A DNA stretch of 64,000 bases from Lentinula raphanica (lineage: Eukaryota; Basidiomycota; Agaricomycetes; Agaricales; Omphalotaceae): positions 124,001 through 188,000 of the forward strand of contig JANVFP010000002.1 in NCBI GenBank assembly GCA_027919835.1, in the 5' to 3' direction. Under the pieces are notes generated by a model. It did not search any database. It saw only the letters and a program-made list of their open reading frames with translations, and was not told the DNA's origin. Below, one piece after another: positions 11,108 through 24,719 of this stretch. Numbering within the stretch: the first letter of the stretch is position 1; each line of letters begins with the position of its first letter. Made by a program: the position numbers and the translations under genes.

Positions 11108-13079
11108 TCATACCATAGGGAATGTCGGTCCAATGCTACATACAGTGATCTCCGTATTCTCTGACTCTGAATGACTTGCCGTCTGGACTCCTGAGTATTG
11201 TAGTGTATTCGCCTCAGAGACTGCATTGCTATTCATTAGTAGAGTTCTCGCAGTCGATGATTTCGACTTTGTGGTTATCATGCCATCCATTGGAGGTGTA
11301 TCCGACATCGATTGAGTTGTCGTCCCCAAACCCGATCTCATAGCTGGATTTGTATTGAACATCATTGCAGAGTGGGGGCTCAATTCATATTCGTCGTTAC
11401 TGGTGTGTGTTTGTGAGATACCCTTGGAGGCATTCTCGTGAAGGTTCAGCATTAGTCGTAGAACCATTGTAGCGGACAGGCTTGAGGGGGAAGCAAATAT
11501 CAGATTGATACTGGACCTCTTCGATCTATTGTACTCACTCTCTTGTTAATGCTGACATGCTTGAAGACTAGCAAGCGTAGATTGTCAGACGATCTCGCTG
11601 GAATAGGAAAAGCAAAAACTGTGCCTACTCTTGTTGCCTGTCAGCCAGGGATGTCAGATACGGACTTTCAGATCAGAAGCAGACTTTGACTCACGCAAAG
11701 GACGATGTTGGCGAAATGGACAAAGCAGATAACCCTTCATCAGCATTAGTAAGTCTGTTCAATCATATCAGAGCTTCCTTTGACATACCCGTAATAGGCC
11801 AAACCTAAAGAAGTATAATCAATTATCAGAAATCATCGGAAGCGGACTTATGTAGACGAACTAAAAAAAAGACATACCATCTCGAACCATCAAGCTCATC
11901 AACGGGATCTGTATCTCCATGTCAGAATAGGTTTTCTTGGCTTGAATTGATTTCCTTGCTATGAGGCAGAAAATCAAAGTGTCGAAAGCAAGAGCACATC
12001 CCCATGTTATAGCCAAAACTGTAAGCAATGTCGAATATCAGAAGTTGAACAAGGTAGGAGTTTGCCGAACAAGAGACTGACAAGTCGCTCTGTAAAATAG
12101 TAAAAAATGAGCTTCACAGAAACGATGAAAGATGACACGTTGAAAATCACTTTTGCTCAGGGAAAAACCTGTCGCAGACCAAGCCTTCCAGCAGCACTGT
12201 GCCCAAGCTGCTAACTACAACGGACCACTGCAGAAATTTAGATCGATCACTTCATGCCAGGAAACATGAACATTCACATACCACGACTACAGGTAAAAGA
12301 CAGCCAAATGCGATCCAAAGAGCCCAAAAGACATGCCGGCTACGCTCGTACATCGCATACACTCTCATGGCAAGAAGGACTATCACGTCTCATGTTGAGC
12401 AGAATGAAACACAGCGATGGTTTCTCCACATACTAGGGACAATTAATTCCACCACCAGCGTATAGACATTGATGAACGTTTGATATAAATTGCACCTAAC
12501 CAAAAAGGACACGAGTCAATGTTGGATTGATGTGGATTAGATCTTTGAGATATTCACGTCTGGAAGTTGTGGAGACCGATGATGATTTGAAAGGAAGAGA
12601 CATCGAAGATCGAATGAACAAAGCTGTCAGCTGAAGCATACCATCATAGTAAGGGAAAGGAGACATACATTGGGAGACGGTGGTGTATAGAAGCGGAAAA
12701 CCAGGATTACAATCTCCCCGCAAGACACCAGATATCTGAGGACGAAGTACGAAATCGCGCTCCGACGTTTTGGTTGAGCCCATATGTATTGAATTTCCTG
12801 CTCTATCCCAGTGGTGTATGGGATTAGGACGCCGCTACACACGATGAAACGGTTCGTACTCACCTAGAGTGAGGAGATGGTCATAGAGCAGAGCAACTGG
12901 CGTAGAGGAAAGAAAAGTTTGTGGGCAATAGGCAAGAGTGAGTTCATTCGAAATCGAAAGATCGAACCAGCGGACCTGGGGGAGATATCATCGCTGACGC
13001 TACCCACCTGTAAGAGAGATGAGAATGAGGAGAGCTGAAGGATGAACATGACGAATACTCGCCATACTGATATGGCCAT
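11108..13079 (-). CDS. DUF6533-type multi-pass membrane protein
   Basis: Many short exons on the minus strand. The first two join as ...SSLLQ + VRWFDLSISNELTLA, followed by ALLYDHLLTL, a third exon with GIEQEIQYIWAQPKRRSAIS and FVLRYLVSCGEIVILVF; this LLTL..EI..IW..P arrangement is the DUF6533 signature I know from mushrooms. Later exons give further helices (VIVLLAMRVYAMYERSRHVFWA and LAITWGCALAFDTLIF) and the cytoplasmic motif VLRLMLNLHENA typical of the family's last exon, followed by a Ser/Thr-rich tail ending SIGPTFPMV. These proteins have about seven helices and unknown function, and are heavily expanded in Agaricomycetes. Exact intron borders in 11470-12600 are uncertain. Confidence 0.75.
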
Positions 13080-13831
13080 CGTTGTCCGGGGTGGATATTG
13101 GCACCAATTATATCACTATAGGAGGGGCTAAGCTGAGAGGGTCAAGATGTGGAGAGGTCCAAGATTGAGTGAGTCGCAAGCTGAAAAACTCATAAGCTGT
13201 GTGATTTCCGTGAAATCATATCTGCAACTTCATGACATTGATACATGGCGAAAAATTTCCTGAATACTTATCCTCATAATACACACATTGTATTCCCAGT
13301 TCGATTCTCACGTTGAGTTTTATCGTCCGGGTTGAGGCAATGCTAATTGGAATTTATAGGACTGCATGATTCAAACAGTATCACGATTTCGAGCTAAAGA
13401 CGGAGCAGATTCAATGATTTCCTAGTACTGCCTTGCACTGTTTTGCACTTACCCCAAGGTGGATTGGTGTTTGAAAAATGAATGGTGAAAGCCGCACCAT
13501 TCAAAATCAGACTGAATATGCTCATGGTAGAAAATTTGTCGCTTCAACTTCAGTCTTCAAGCCTGCCCGTCTGAGCCCGCTTCGAGCATGGTATAATCGT
13601 GATCGGTTGTTCTGCTCGTTTCCTGTCTTTCTATGCCGGTCTCTGTTCGTCAAAATGGCGTCTAGAAAAGTAGAGGATGTGGAAGAACATTTTCCCACGT
13701 ATAGAACGGATTCGGGCTTGTCAGCGATCACGGAATCTTTACTCTTTGTCCATCATGATTTTGCAACCTAGGATTTCGAAACACTGTTACTTACATACTC
13801 TTCCAAAAGTTTTCACAATCCTCAACCCAGC
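13080..13831. other. Divergent promoter region between DUF6533 gene and FMO gene
   Basis: About 750 bp separate the two divergent start codons. Open frames here (for example 13478-13771) lack motifs and are taken as noise. No repeat or recognised site was noticed. Confidence 0.5.
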
Positions 13832-16077
13832 ATGAGCATAGAGCAACCTCATGTAGTCATTGTCGGTGCTGGAATCAGCGGGATAGCTTCCGCCATCGCG
13901 CTCAAGCGCAATCTGGGGTTCACTAATGTCACTGTAAGCAATAACAGACTGTTTTGCCTTGACTGCGTTTCTGCCAACTCATTCTCCCATTCGATGACAG
14001 ATCTACGAAAAATCCACCGGAATAGGAGGCACCTGGCGCACAAGTACATATCCAGGATGTGCATCTGACATTCCATGTCATCTTTATTCTCTTAGCAGTG
14101 ACCTCAACCCTGACTGGCCTTCGCATTTCGCAACTCAGCCTCAAATCTTGTCGTATTGGGAGTCTTTGTACCGAAAACACGGTCTTGAACCACACACGAA
14201 ATTCCAAACGTCCGTTCACGAGGCAGAATGGGACGCAGACAGACAACTATGGCGCATCACGCTGAAGGATGAAAGAACGGGGGAAGTCATGAAAGAGGCG
14301 GTTGAAGCCTGTTTTATGATATATGGACTTGGAGGATTCATGGCCCCAAAGTACCCAAAGGGTATCTCTGTAGAGGATATTGAAAAGTTCAAAGGTGATG
14401 TGTGGCATTCGGCAGAATGGAGGCACGACGTGGATTTGAAGAATAAACGCGTTGCTGTCGTTGGAAACGGCTGTTCTGGGTAAGGAAGACTTTTAGCTCG
14501 TTAAGATGAAGACTGACGCGAGCATCGTCTCAAGAGCGCAAATCGTACCTGCTCTGTCGTTGGACGCGACTACGAAGTGCGTGAAGTTCCTTTTCCGGTT
14601 TATCAGATTCGCTTACTCATGGCCTCATTATTGCAGAGTGATCAACTTCATTCGAAGTCCTCAATGGCTCGTACCCATGGTACTGTGCATACTCTTTCCA
14701 TACATTTATAGGACCCATGCTGAAATCTGTTGCTCGGTGCAGAATCAATTCCAATACTCTTCATCAATGAAATGGATCTTTCGGCATGTTCCTTTGGTTA
14801 TGCGCTGGTATAGAAATGCTATTTTGGCGAGGGTGAATTTCTTGAATCTTTGTCGTTCGGTCAAAGGTCTTATTCTTACCTCTCACGGTGCCAGGCGGAT
14901 ATAGAGTTTCTCGTTTTCCGGAAGAAGAATAAAAAGTTGAGGGAACTGGCTTTGAAGGTACGTCGTTTTCTGCCTGATATACAGTATAACTTACCGGTCT
15001 TTGGTTAAATTCTGATTGAATTCTCATACGACCGCCTAGGGATTGACGTCGTACATAAAATCAGTCGCTCCTGCATCGTTATGGGACAAGTTGATTCCAG
15101 ATTATCGTTGAGTACTACGAACTCTAATTCAATGTATTATGCGAACGTGCTGATCTTAAAACCGTAGCTGTCGGGGCCAAACAAATAATCGTGGACCCTA
15201 AATATTTAGAGTCCCTGGGAAGGCCAAATGTCGAGCTGCAGACCGAGCCAATAGATTGTGTGATAGAGAATGGGATAAAGCTCAAGAATGGAGAGGTTGT
15301 AGAAGTGGACGTGATTGTTTTTGCGACGGGGTATTCACTTGTGAGTTCTTGACATTGGTTCTGGGTCTCGGTATGATCACAAATCGCTCCTTTCATGTAA
15401 GGAACCCACGAATCTTCGCATACGCGGTCTCAACGGAAAGACCATTCGAGAATATTTTGATGAACATGGAGGACCAACTGCCTATCTAGGTGGAAACTTT
15501 CCTGGATTTCCGAACTTGAGTTATATCATCGGTGTGTATAAGCATCGACTCACAACTATGTATATTCTCAAGAATTTTACTCCGATCTCTAGGAGCAAAC
15601 GCCGCAACTGGCCACGCATCCCTCCTCTTCAACATGGAAGCCCAAATCCAACTTGCAGTACAACTCGCCGCGCCGATATTACGAAGTTATCAAGGCCCTC
15701 AGCGTTCGGGTCTTCACTCACTCACTGTTAAGGAAGATGTGACGGATTCGTACAATACTTGGCTCCAATCCCGGATTGCTGGTTCTGTTTGGCCCGAGTG
15801 TGGAGAATCGTATTATTACGTGGATGGGACATCGAGGACGAAGAATATAGCGATGTTCCCCGGTCCTGCGACATTGTTTTGGTGGCTCGCAAGGAAGCCG
15901 AGGTGGGGGGATTGGGTTGCTTTTGGAGAGAGAGGGAAGAGGCTGAACAGATCGGGCTTGTGGAGGGGAATTGGACTTATGGACAAGGATGTTGTTCTGG
16001 GTATGAAGGCGTTGGCAGTGCTGCTTGTGATTGGAGCGGTATTTGTGGCTAGAACATCCGCCGCTAGCAGCCTATAG
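13832..16077 (+). CDS. Flavin-containing / Baeyer-Villiger type monooxygenase, membrane-anchored
   Basis: Starts MSIEQPHVVIVGAGISG with the FAD-binding GxGxxG. After the first intron comes YEKSTGIGGTWRTSTYPGC, the GGTW..YPG block of this superfamily. The Baeyer-Villiger fingerprint FxGxxxHxxxW is present as FKGDVWHSAEW, followed at once by the NADPH-binding Rossmann motif VAVVGNGCSG. Later exons include FIRSPQWLVPM and VDVIVFATGYS-like sequence. The last exon ends with WLARKPRWGDW and a hydrophobic helix (LGMKALAVLLVIGAVFVA), suggesting a C-terminal membrane anchor. Such enzymes insert oxygen into ketones or oxidise N/S centres using NADPH and O2. Substrate unknown. The intron pattern downstream of 14480 was only partly resolved. 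Confidence 0.85.
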
Positions 16078-16381
16078 GCTATGCCGTGTGGGATCGTCAA
16101 TCTTAGTCTATGCTTGTGGAAACTTAACGTTTGGGGGCCAACGCTTCATGTCCACTGTGTACTAGAATCATTTTTTCCTTGCTTTTATGTTAAATGGGTA
16201 AAGAGTGTGTGTGCAATAACCTTCATATGGGATGATCGTAGCGATACCTGCCGACAGGCCATACAAGCAAGCTTCAGGGAGCCTGGGAAGAGCTGCACAA
16301 CGCGAGACGTGAAAGGCGGAAGTTTTGCACGTGCCCTTGAATATCACTCATTGCCACGGGCCACGTGGTGCCCTTGACTCT

Positions 16382-19300
16382 ATGCTTGCGACACCCTCCG
16401 GGAGTAACCCTTCAGACTACTTCAGCTCTCAAGACTCTGATTTCCTCGATGCACTTGCCAAAACTACGCTGCCAGGCGACATTGGCTTTACGGAACAACA
16501 AGATCATAACCAAGAAGATGCAGAGGAAATACGAGAGTTTTCCCCACCTCCCCCGAACCAGATGGCTTTGAAAGTGTCTCTCAAGCGCAAGCCAGAGGAC
16601 GACGCGGATGTGTACGGTGCTGCACGATTTGGAGACTTTGGGCAGTATATGAAGCGAAAGAGAGCAAAGTTACAGATTCAGAACAAAGATATAGAGGGAA
16701 GTGGAAGTCTATTTCATGGGATATCGATCTATGTGAGTAATGAGTCAAGTTCATTCCATGAAGCTCAGTTTGGACTCATGCCACATTCATAGATAAACGG
16801 ATATACCAATCCATCTATTCAAGTTCTCCGACAACTCATAGTCCGCCATGGAGGGGTCTTTCAGCCCTACTTGGACAAAAAGGCTATTGTCACTCATATC
16901 GTCACCAATGCCCTAACGCCAGCCAAAATTGCGGAATGGAAACACATGAAGGTTGTTCGGCCAGAATGGCTTGTCGACAGTGCAGATCGCGGTGTCCTTC
17001 TTCCGTGGAGAGATTACATCTGGAAACCCCCTAATCGTTCGGAGCCCACCCAAGGAGCCCATTCGTCTCAGCTTTCTCTGAATACGGTTGTCCCAGCTCC
17101 CCCCACATCAAACACTACGCAATCATTCAATGCTAGATCCACCTCGACATCAATCAACCCTCAGGAGGAACACAATCTCAGCACACCTTCCTATGCTGCA
17201 CACGAATCCAATCCAAACGCCCAACGTGCAATGCACAACCCAGATTGGCGTGCGGCTCATACATCTGTCGCTCCTGATTTCATAGACGGATACTACAAGA
17301 ACTCCCGTCTTCATCATCTCTCGGCTTGGAAAGCAGAGCTGAAGGAACTCCTGCGGGAGGCTCAGGAGAGAGCGGAGGTAGAGAATGAGGGAGATCAAAC
17401 GGAGCAGGCTGTGACTATCGGCGAAGGACTCAGCATGCGTGGGGCTGGCTTAGTTATGCGATCTCCCACAAAAGCCAAGGCGCATACTACCGAATTCCAA
17501 TTCAGGAACGATGTCAAAGGGAAGGGCAGAGCACTCGACCCCGTTGAAGAACAGCGCGTAATCATGCACTGTGACTTTGACTGTTTCTTCGTTGCAGCAG
17601 GGTTGACGAAGCGTCCAGAGTTGAAAGGAAAACCGGTGGTTGTTTGTCATTCGCAGGGCAAGCAAGGAGGGAACGCGAGTACGAGTGAGATTGCTAGTGC
17701 TAGTTATGAGGCGAGAGAATTTGGAATCAGGAATGGGATGAGGTGCGCTAGAAACCCTTTCCAAGTCGATCTACAATTCATATCGATCAATTATCAGCTT
17801 ACAACAGGCAAAGAAGCTCTGCCCGGGAATACTCACTATCCCTTATGAATTCGAACTGTCAGTGCCTCCTTTTCATGAATGCAAGATACTGACAAATTAC
17901 CCTCAGCTATAAGCAATTCTCCCTCAAGTTCTACACTGTACTCATGAGACACGCAGATGATCTTCAAGCGGTATCGGTGGACGAAGCTCTCATCGATGTC
18001 ACTCAAGCTGTCAATCGTTTTCGAAGAGGATCGTCTCATTCGAAGGACCAATCTAAATCTGACCCAGTTCTACTGAGTTATGATCCTGCCAAAGCACTCG
18101 CTGAAGAAATCCGTAGACAAGTAAGAGAAGATACTGGTTGTGAAAGTAAGCATAACTTCCTTCTCTTTCGCCTTCTGGCTGAACATGTCTCATTTCCTTC
18201 ACTTTGCGCTTATAGTCAGCATTGGTATATCCCACAACATAACTCTTGCCCGTCTGGCAACCCGCCGTGCAAAACCCGCCAAGTCGTATCATCTCGTTCC
18301 AGGTGAAGTACACGCGTTCATCGCTCCTTTGGATATCGCGGACCTCCATGGTTTCGGAAGAGCAGCGAAACAGAAGGCGTTGGACAAATGGGGCACGTCA
18401 AATCTGGGTGATCTGGAAGGGAAAAGCAAGGCAACGTTGAGCACTGTGCTTGGGAAGACAACCGGGGAGACATTATATAACCTGATACGGGGTGTGGATG
18501 AGAGAAAACTGGAGAACGATAAAGAGAGGAAGTCGGTTAGTTGTGATATCAATGTATGTGGTTTTTGCCTTATTCTTTACATCTCTCATATCATCAATCT
18601 TTTGGTCTGACTTCATTATAGTACGGGATACGTTTTCAAACGAAGGAAGAAGTCAAAGTCTTCTTGGACCAAATGGCAAAGGAAGTCTCTAACCGTCTGG
18701 ATGCCATAGAACGTTGTGGACGTTCAATCACCCTGAAAGTCATGAAACGCGACCCTAGTGCTCCGGTGGAGCCACCAAAGGTAGGATTTCACTGTCGATT
18801 CAAGTAACTCCACCAACCTGGTCTTTCGCAGTTTCTAGGGCACGGTATATGTGTCCTTTACAATAAACAAGCGACCTTTGTCGGTCCTAGAGGACGGTCG
18901 ATAGCCACGAACGAAGCAGCTACCATAGCTGAACATGCGTGGAAATTATTGCAAACCCTCGATATTGACCCCCAGGAGCTGAGAGGGTTGGGTATTCAGA
19001 TACAAAAACTCGAGCCATTGTCTGAGAGTTCTAGCACAAAGCCGCAGAATCGTCAGAATTCAGATAACCAAGGACATGAACAGAAGGGGCATAAACCATC
19101 ACCTTTCGACAGAAATGTTGTTGGAAGAGGAGGTAACGACATGGGCATTGGTTCAAAACCAGCATCCAATCGTGCCGGTGAACGACGCTCAGTAGGTCCG
19201 ACCTTGGGTGCAAAATCAACGTCGTCTGCGACCGGTGATGTTTCCGAAACTGCACGGGGACCCGATGCCAATGTCATTGATCTACCCTCGTTCTCTCAAG

Positions 19301-20253
19301 TCGACCGGTCAGTGTTTGACGCTTTGCCCCGAGATATTAAGCAAGAGCTAGAGAATGAATATAAACGGCGCTCTGTATCTCCTTTCGTGGCCGCAGGTTC
19401 TCCTCCTCCTAGACCCAAAGACCAAGTCGTCCCATACCGACCTTTCGGTGCTGCAAAGCGGAATCAACCCCCGGCAGTGTCCTTCTTTCCTCGTAAAGCG
19501 TCTGCAGGTCCCGATGTACGACGGATCACAGCCCAACTCGATCCTCGCCGGACAACATCTCTTTCTCCACGCAAATCAAAATACAGTCGCTATGCCAAAC
19601 TCCCTGGACTCGCATCATGGAAGGTTCCCCCAAGCGAGTTGTTGAAACTTGATATCGATCCCGAAGTATTTGCTGCATTGCCAAAGAACGTTCAGCGCGA
19701 ACAAATCACTGCTGCTCGTATGCTGCAGACATTGGGATATATCCCTCAAAGGACCGATGAAGAACGGGTCGAATTGCGTCCTGTAGAACCTGATCCTGGG
19801 GAAGTTACTTATCTCCCTCCTCCCAAGGCTCGATTCATTCAACCTCCGACCCTCAAGCAGGCAGGCCCAACCCGAGGAGAGAAGTTATACTTCATTGACG
19901 CGGACGATGTCCAGAGGGTAATCGAACAATGGGTGACGAGGTTCAGGCTGTATCCTCCGAATAAACAGGATATTACGTTCTTTGCGAAGTGGTTGGTTAA
20001 ATGTGTTGATAAGGCACAGGCAGGAGATGAAGGGCTTCTCAGAGCTGTGGCGGTTATGAAGTGGTGGCAGGTTTTGTTGAAGCGTTGGTGGGGAAAGTAT
20101 GAGTATGGGTTCGGGTATGATGGCGGAGAAGATCTTGAGGAAGACAAAATGGCAAAAATTGGTCATGCTTGGTGGGCTGCTTTCAGGGATGTCAAGGAGC
20201 AGATGGATGTCGTTGCAAGACGGAGATTTGGAGGAAAACTGTCTTTGAGGTAG
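16382..20253 (+). CDS. REV1: DNA repair protein REV1 (Y-family deoxycytidyl transferase)
   Basis: Starts MLATPSGSNPSDYF (first ATG of the frame). An N-terminal BRCT domain runs across the first intron (FHGISIYINGYTNPSI ... VVRPEWLVDSADRG). The Y-family polymerase core follows with IMHCDFDCFFV (first catalytic Asp) and LQAVSVDEALIDVT (SVDE, second acidic pair), then GISHNITLARLATRRAKP and the helix-hairpin region LHGFGRAAKQKAL. The C-terminal half has two ubiquitin-binding motifs (FDALPRDIKQEL and FAALPKNVQREQI) and a Rev7/polymerase-interaction domain ending GKLSLR. All catalytic motifs look intact. REV1 inserts dCMP opposite abasic sites and scaffolds translesion polymerases. One ACGCGA core lies about 80 bp upstream. 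It converges tail-to-tail with PMS1, only 124 bp between stop codons. Confidence 0.95.
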
Positions 20254-20377
20254 AGACTCCTCCTGAAGCCGACAGATTCAACCTCGACTGCTCACGTTTG
20301 AAGGATGAGATATGTATATGTACTGTGCTAGATCCAAAGACTATATGCAAGACACGATATAATGTAGATAACCACGA

Positions 20378-23300
20378 TCATGATTTCGATTCGAGCGCGG
20401 CCCAATTCACCTTCCTCGCAGAATACTCATTGTGAGTTGAGGGTTGTAAGTTCGCCATGTCAAACAGGTGCCGCATTGTCGGCCGTCCGTGAGGACAATT
20501 CCAAGGTTGATTCATCGTGCCCATGTGGGTTACAACCTACGGTTCGAGTCAGTCGACCGAGGATGCTGAAGGAATTCAAAGACATACCGAACTCATTTGA
20601 CTCTTTGTCAACGGCATACCGACCATGACGCTCTTGCGACATGCTCGCATAGCAAACATTGCCCGTGCTTTTGAACATCTGACCGTCTGCCCAGTGGGTC
20701 GATCATGCAACAGTTGAATAAGTTCTTCTAGGTCTGATGGTGGCATAAGAATAATTTCCGTGCAAACTGACTCGACTCACCGCGCATATCAAACACCGTA
20801 TTTTTGCTGACAGGTTGGGCGATAAGTCTAAGTCGCCGATGTATCTGACTGTGGTCGCCATTGTCCAACATTTGAATGTCCTCATCCTCTTCCTGAGCAC
20901 CATCAATCACTTCCAACTCGAACCCATTCAATTTGAGAACATCTATATTTTCCAATGCGACGATCTCGTCAGAGGCAGTGAGTTCTAGTGGCCGAGGTCT
21001 ATCTAGATTGAGTGTAACGACCATGATAAACATGCGAAGGACACGCACTGTAGTAATCTTTGACTCCGTATATTCGTTGTTTGCTGTAGCGTCTCGAAGT
21101 TGTACTTCTCGTCTGCCGCATGTTGATCCACAATGAACAAATCATCCAGGATTCCTGTCGTGTTCTCCACGTCGTTCTCTTCAACCTCTTCCTCCGAAAC
21201 GAGTTTCTGGCGCCTACGAGCAATTATGAAACCAAGATTGAATTGACCTAGAATCTCCATTTCCTTGAAGTCTTCCTTACTGATGACTCGGGAGAGCGCA
21301 GCTTCAGATATGTCCGCATCAACGGAAGATACCCCGGCATCTTTCGAAAGTGAAGATGATGATACTCGCTGCTGCCTAGTTGATCTGCCCTTCCCTTTTG
21401 CATCATTCGAAATGGAGTACGTGGTTTTCCATTTCTCCGTGAGTTTAGAAACATCTAATCGCAGCCTGACATCACCTGTCGCTGACTGAGAGGCTTCTGT
21501 GCGAATGACTTCTGGACGATGAATGGGCTCATTCTGAGACTGAGGGAGATTCGATTCATCAGTAATGAGCGAAGAAGGATGTTCGTCGTCATTCATCGAC
21601 AAATCGATCATTGCGGATGTTTGATCGTAGACGGAGATATTGCTGGACGGAGTGGTACTTGCGGGAGGAGTAGTGGCACGAGTGGACAATGAAAGACTAG
21701 ACGACGTAGAAGGAATGATCCCAGTCGAAGTAAACAGGCCATCGCTTGTGTCTACGACCATGGAACTAGTGTCATCGTCTTCCTCGGGTAAAAAGAGGAC
21801 ATCAGGAGTCCCGTTGTGCTTTTCCGTTCGATCCCCGGATTCTCTTGTCTCTGAGAGTGATCTGTGACCAGTTTCTGTCTCTCCTGTCTCCTTCTCTGAA
21901 TCTTGCTGGTCTCCTTGGTCTTCTTCTGCTTCAGACAGCTGCTCCGCCAATTGAGTGCCACTTCTAGCAAACCCAGCAAGCTGAGACCGAAATTTCTTAC
22001 TACTCGTTTTCCCGACAAATATATCCGTGAGTTTACGCTGTGTGCTCGATGTTGGTTTTGCAATATTCGAGTTAGGAGTCGGGCCTAATGTTCTCGAAGA
22101 TTGTCTTTTTGTCTGCGATTGAGTTTCCTGTTCGCTTCTGACACCATTGAGGTTCTCCACGTCTTCCTCATCGACAACGATTGATTTTCGCTTTTTTCGA
22201 GGAGGTTCCATGTCGTCATCGGATTCTATCGTGGCAGATCCAGAAGCAGCATTCGTAGGTAACATGATATCTGGAGATGCTATGTGCGAGTCTAGAGGCG
22301 TTTCAAGTGCATTCGTTGGTCGATTCCAGGAGGCACGGTTTGTATTCATTACCACAGTGCGCGGTTCGGTAGGTTGGGACGGCTTCGAAGTATGTGAAGA
22401 CAGAGATGATGATTTTACGGTGGATTGTATGGTGCTCTGATCACCCGAACGGGAGGAACTCGGAACCATGGGTGTTCGTGATTGGACTTGCGAATCTACA
22501 CTATCAGAGTTGGGAACAGTCGAACATGCTCGGATACCCTCTCCTCGACGAGTATTGGAAGTCTTGGAAGGTACTTCTTTGTAAGATATTGCAGAGTCAG
22601 AGTTATCAGTAGGGATCAAGTTTGGCTGTGAGTCCAACACTTCATTAATTTCATCTTCCTCTGGAGTAGACTCCTCTGGATCTCTTGTGATGCCGGCTGA
22701 AGATCGCGCGCCGGATGTTCTTGCAAAGGGTAATGTAGCTTGACCAGAATTATCCTTGAGTGGTTGCGCACCACTAACGCCGTAGGTCGAACGAGAAGGA
22801 GAAAACTTCTTCTCTAAAGTATCCTTAAAGAACTTGAAGCAATATTATATTGCGTCCATTAACTTGTGCTCACCTTCATACGATCACACAGCTCCGTTTC
22901 TGCATGAACAAGGATTGTCCGCTTATCTGGAGTTACATTGACATCTACAGCATCTCCCGGTATTGTAAGATTGGCTATGACCAAAGGGAATTGGCTCGAA
23001 GTGGCGTTCGAAGGAATGAAGGTGCGGTAAATGTCATTGATGGCTTTTTGGATCTTGACTTGGTTTCAGGACCCTCATATCCATGGTCGTTCGACGACAG
23101 ACTCACCTTGTTCATGGAACAAGGACGCCCATTGACATAGAAAAACTGACGATCGGTTGAACTTCTACCACCATTTCCAGAGCGAGGCGTCGATCCTGAG
23201 CCAGGGATAGGGGTAGGAGATGATATAAGACCCTGAACGTGAATCTTTAGAGTCTCCTCTAGTGTGTCAACAATTTCTGCTTTGTGTTTTCCTTTACCCT

Positions 23301-24387
23301 GCTTCGCTGTGATCCTATCGTGAGATGTTCAACGTGCAAAGCTGAATCAACAGAAAGAGAGTACGGACCTCGGGACGTCCAAATCCAGATTCAGGTCAAT
23401 CACTCCATCTAGAGCCTTAGGACCCCATAACGTTGTTGCACCTGCACGGACCGTTCGAAGAGAGAGAGGAGTAGAAGATGAAGGAAGTGGAAGTGATATG
23501 TGGGTAGATTTAGCGCTGCGGAGGGTCAGTCAGACTGTCGTCAGATCCGACATTGGGGACACCTACCCTTTGTCTGGCTGGTTCGTGACAGAAAACCGCA
23601 CGGCCTTATCTGAGCCTAACCCACAACACGGCCCCAAGGCATACGCATTGAGGAGAGTGAGGGCCTTGCCAAATTCACGCTTGATGTTCCTTTCAAGTTC
23701 TTTTCGTCGAACAGGGAGAGGAGAAAAGAGAGATGTTAATGAAATTGTTGTCCCGCGCTGACGTTCGACTTGTTACTGCAATTACAAAAGCGAGTTTATA
23801 GCAAAACTCCGTACCTGTCTGACGCCTTTTGCTCTAGACTTAATCTCCCCTCTCTTATCGAGTTCAAGTATAGCACCCATTGGTGCCTTCTCCTTCGTCG
23901 CTGTAGTCACCGTCACGCTTTCACACAGGGCACATAATGATGATAAGGCTTCGCCACGAAATCCGAAGGATGTGAGCGTTGTTAGGTTATGGAACGTTGT
24001 CAATTTTGAAGTATGGTGTTTCCGGCCTATATTTATGTTCATCCCATGTCAGGCTGCCAGCACAAGATGCTTATGTACCGATACTGGCAAAATCCTCCTC
24101 TGAAATGCCACTTCCATTGTCGAGTACTTCAATGCTTTTGAGACCGTAGTTTTTGAAACGGACATCTTTGAAATATGAGGACATGCCCAGAATTCACCAG
24201 CAAGTCACACACCAATGCTCGTTGCGCCAGCATCCAAACTATTCTCCACGAGTTCCTTGACTGCCGTCTGCAGATCTATGACAACTTGACCTGAGGTGAT
24301 ACGATGGACCGAGCTTCCATCAATTGCTTTGATACTGCCAGTATCAGGATTAGGTCCTAACGTTGATGTCATTGAGGATATAGTCAT
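20378..24387 (-). CDS. PMS1: DNA mismatch repair protein PMS1 (MutL homologue, MLH1 partner)
   Basis: The N-terminal GHKL ATPase is spread over several exons: [20 protein letters not shown] and [32 protein letters not shown], then [21 protein letters not shown]. The long middle (about 21200-22800) is Ser/Thr-rich and disordered. The C-terminal endonuclease domain begins [13 protein letters not shown] and carries [12 protein letters not shown], fitting DQHA(X)2E(X)4E, and finishes with [14 protein letters not shown] near 20440. These are the metal-binding motifs of nuclease-active Pms1/PMS2, so this is the catalytic MutL-alpha subunit rather than MLH1. Translation starts at the ATG at 24387 ([14 protein letters not shown]). 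PMS1 stands head-to-tail after RNR1 on the same strand, with a 330-bp gap containing one ACGCG core. Confidence 0.94.
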
Positions 24388-24719
24388 AGATCTAGTGTTG
24401 AGCAGACATAAAGAATGAGGAACTAACGATGAGCAAGCAGGTACGCTATGTAATTATCTCGTGACAATAGCCGCGTCCGTGACTTCTCCTAAACTACTAC
24501 TTACTCCCGCAGTGGTGTCGAAAAAAGAACGAAAATCTGAATGTCCATTGTACATCATATTGCAGCAGATAGATAATTACATAGGTGGTAGTACTCTCGG
24601 TACACTTCGCGTCTATATCATTACAGTAACAAAACACATTATAGAGAGACAGAGATACGAAACAGTGAAAAACAAAACCATAATGGAAGATTTGCACACA
24701 TTCTCGTCCCAAAACGCAC